Source: an uncultured Treponema sp.
GTDB taxonomy: Bacteria > Spirochaetota > Spirochaetia > Treponematales > Treponemataceae
DNA: 7,628 nt
Reading direction: 5' to 3'
Assembly: GCA_905372205.1 (NCBI GenBank)
Contig: CAJPOH010000035.1
Coordinates: 1-7,628 of the forward strand
In this document: positions 7,010 to 7,628 of the stretch, one piece after another
Layout of the letters: each line of letters begins with the position of its first letter
Numbering within the stretch: the stretch's first letter is position 1
Program-made: the position numbers and the translations under genes
Notes under the pieces: model-generated
The model's input: only the letters and a program-made list of their open reading frames with translations
What the model was told of the DNA's origin: nothing
The model's database searches: none

Positions 7010-7628
7010 TTATTTTAATTCAATTAATCTAATTTTCACCTCTTCTAGTCTCATTTTCATTGTTTCTATAGTCCGTTCCAGCCTCAACCTTTCTTTTTCT
7101 AGGATGATTTTTTCATCTTCACTGTTTTTTTGCTTCAATGAAGTCTTTACGGTTGCAGGACTATTATCAGCAATATATAAACTTTCAGCTTCCTTTCTTT
7201 TTTCAGGATTAGCTATACTTGCAACGTTTTTCATAGCATCATAGCCAATAGAGGGATCAACATCAAAAGCATACATTCTTTCCATAGATGTTGCTGTGCT
7301 ACGAGGCAACTTTAGCACGCGATCTATATAATCTTCATAACGAACATGAGATTCCTTACATAGCTTTCTTGCCTTTCCTAGTAGTTCCCCCAACTCTTTC
7401 ATAATGCGTCCGTCTTCCACCATCAAAACCGAGCGGATTCGTTTGGTTATTTCTTCTAGTTCTGTGCCTTCTTCTACACCAATCTTATAAAAGCCCTTTT
7501 CTTCGGCAATAGCCAAAAGACGATGAAACATAGCCCAAAAAGCTTGAGTATGATGCCTTGTTGAACGTGCTACTCCCTCTTTTTCACATTGTTTATGATG
7601 AGTATATTCATGTATGGCTGTGTATATC
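7010..7628 (-). CDS. Partial hypothetical protein with HExxH zinc-peptidase-like motif, helical middle and C-terminal coiled coil
   Basis: Function is not recognised. The gene runs off the right edge: 205 codons are visible with no stop up to the edge, so the Met at 7531 is internal and the true start lies outside. Numbering from the first visible codon, residues 6-10 read HEYTH (an HExxH zinc-site pattern), followed by HHTQAFW at 25-31. A third His a few residues before Phe-Trp is typical of SprT/YgjP-like metallopeptidase folds, which suggests His6, His10 and His26 as ligands with Glu7 catalytic. Residues about 74-120 are helical, with LPRSTATSMERM, and loosely recall the helix-turn-helix of DUF3102-like proteins. 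Residues about 170-205 are Lys/Glu/Leu-rich and probably form a coiled coil. The stop codon TAA runs into TAAGGAG. It is separated from the transporter genes by about 195 bases, so a functional link is unproven. That it is a real gene is likely; the peptidase call is inference. Confidence 0.8.
   Translation of the reverse strand, partial: IYTAIHEYTHHKQCEKEGVARSTRHHTQAFWAMFHRLLAIAEEKGFYKIGVEEGTELEEITKRIRSVLMVEDGRIMKELGELLGKARKLCKESHVRYEDYIDRVLKLPRSTATSMERMYAFDVDPSIGYDAMKNVASIANPEKRKEAESLYIADNSPATVKTSLKQKNSEDEKIILEKERLRLERTIETMKMRLEEVKIRLIELK

Overview
The window is AT-rich bacterial DNA with one tightly packed block of genes, all on the minus strand. A spirochaete, probably Treponema-like, is the best guess. 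It rests on the loose lipobox of the binding lipoprotein (Leu-Phe-Phe-Ser before Cys), the base composition, and mixed GTG/ATG starts. This is inference, not proof.

Reading in the direction of transcription (right to left), the window opens with the 3' part of a gene of unknown function (7010 to the right edge). Its reading frame stays open to the window edge and carries an HExxH motif, so it is truncated by the window, and the first Met at 7531 is internal. A leader of about 195 bases follows, with no convincing terminator or sigma-70 promoter but with a short, well-placed leader ORF.

A complete five-gene peptide ABC importer comes next: permease (YejB-like, 6814-5801), permease (YejE-like, 5786-4146), binding lipoprotein (YejA-like, 4110-2155), and two OppD/OppF-type ATPases (2060-1074 and 1052-90). 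The permeases match the YejABEF branch of the Opp/Dpp family strongly. Compared with the enterobacterial system, the binding protein sits third rather than first, and the fused ATPase YejF is replaced by two single-domain ATPases. Gaps are 14, 35, 94 and 21 bases; the only long one holds a 12-bp hairpin between the lipoprotein gene and the ATPase genes. The lipoprotein would capture peptides outside the inner membrane, the YejB/YejE pair would form the channel, and the ATPase pair would power import.

The importer is an ordinary system. Its main oddities lie in the YejE-like permease: a Lys/Glu-rich cytoplasmic tail of about 60 residues and a roughly 130-residue extracytoplasmic insertion with imperfect 19-residue Tyr-x-Trp repeats. 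The truncated HExxH gene is the other item worth following up. I saw no tRNA, rRNA, insertion sequence or CRISPR array.
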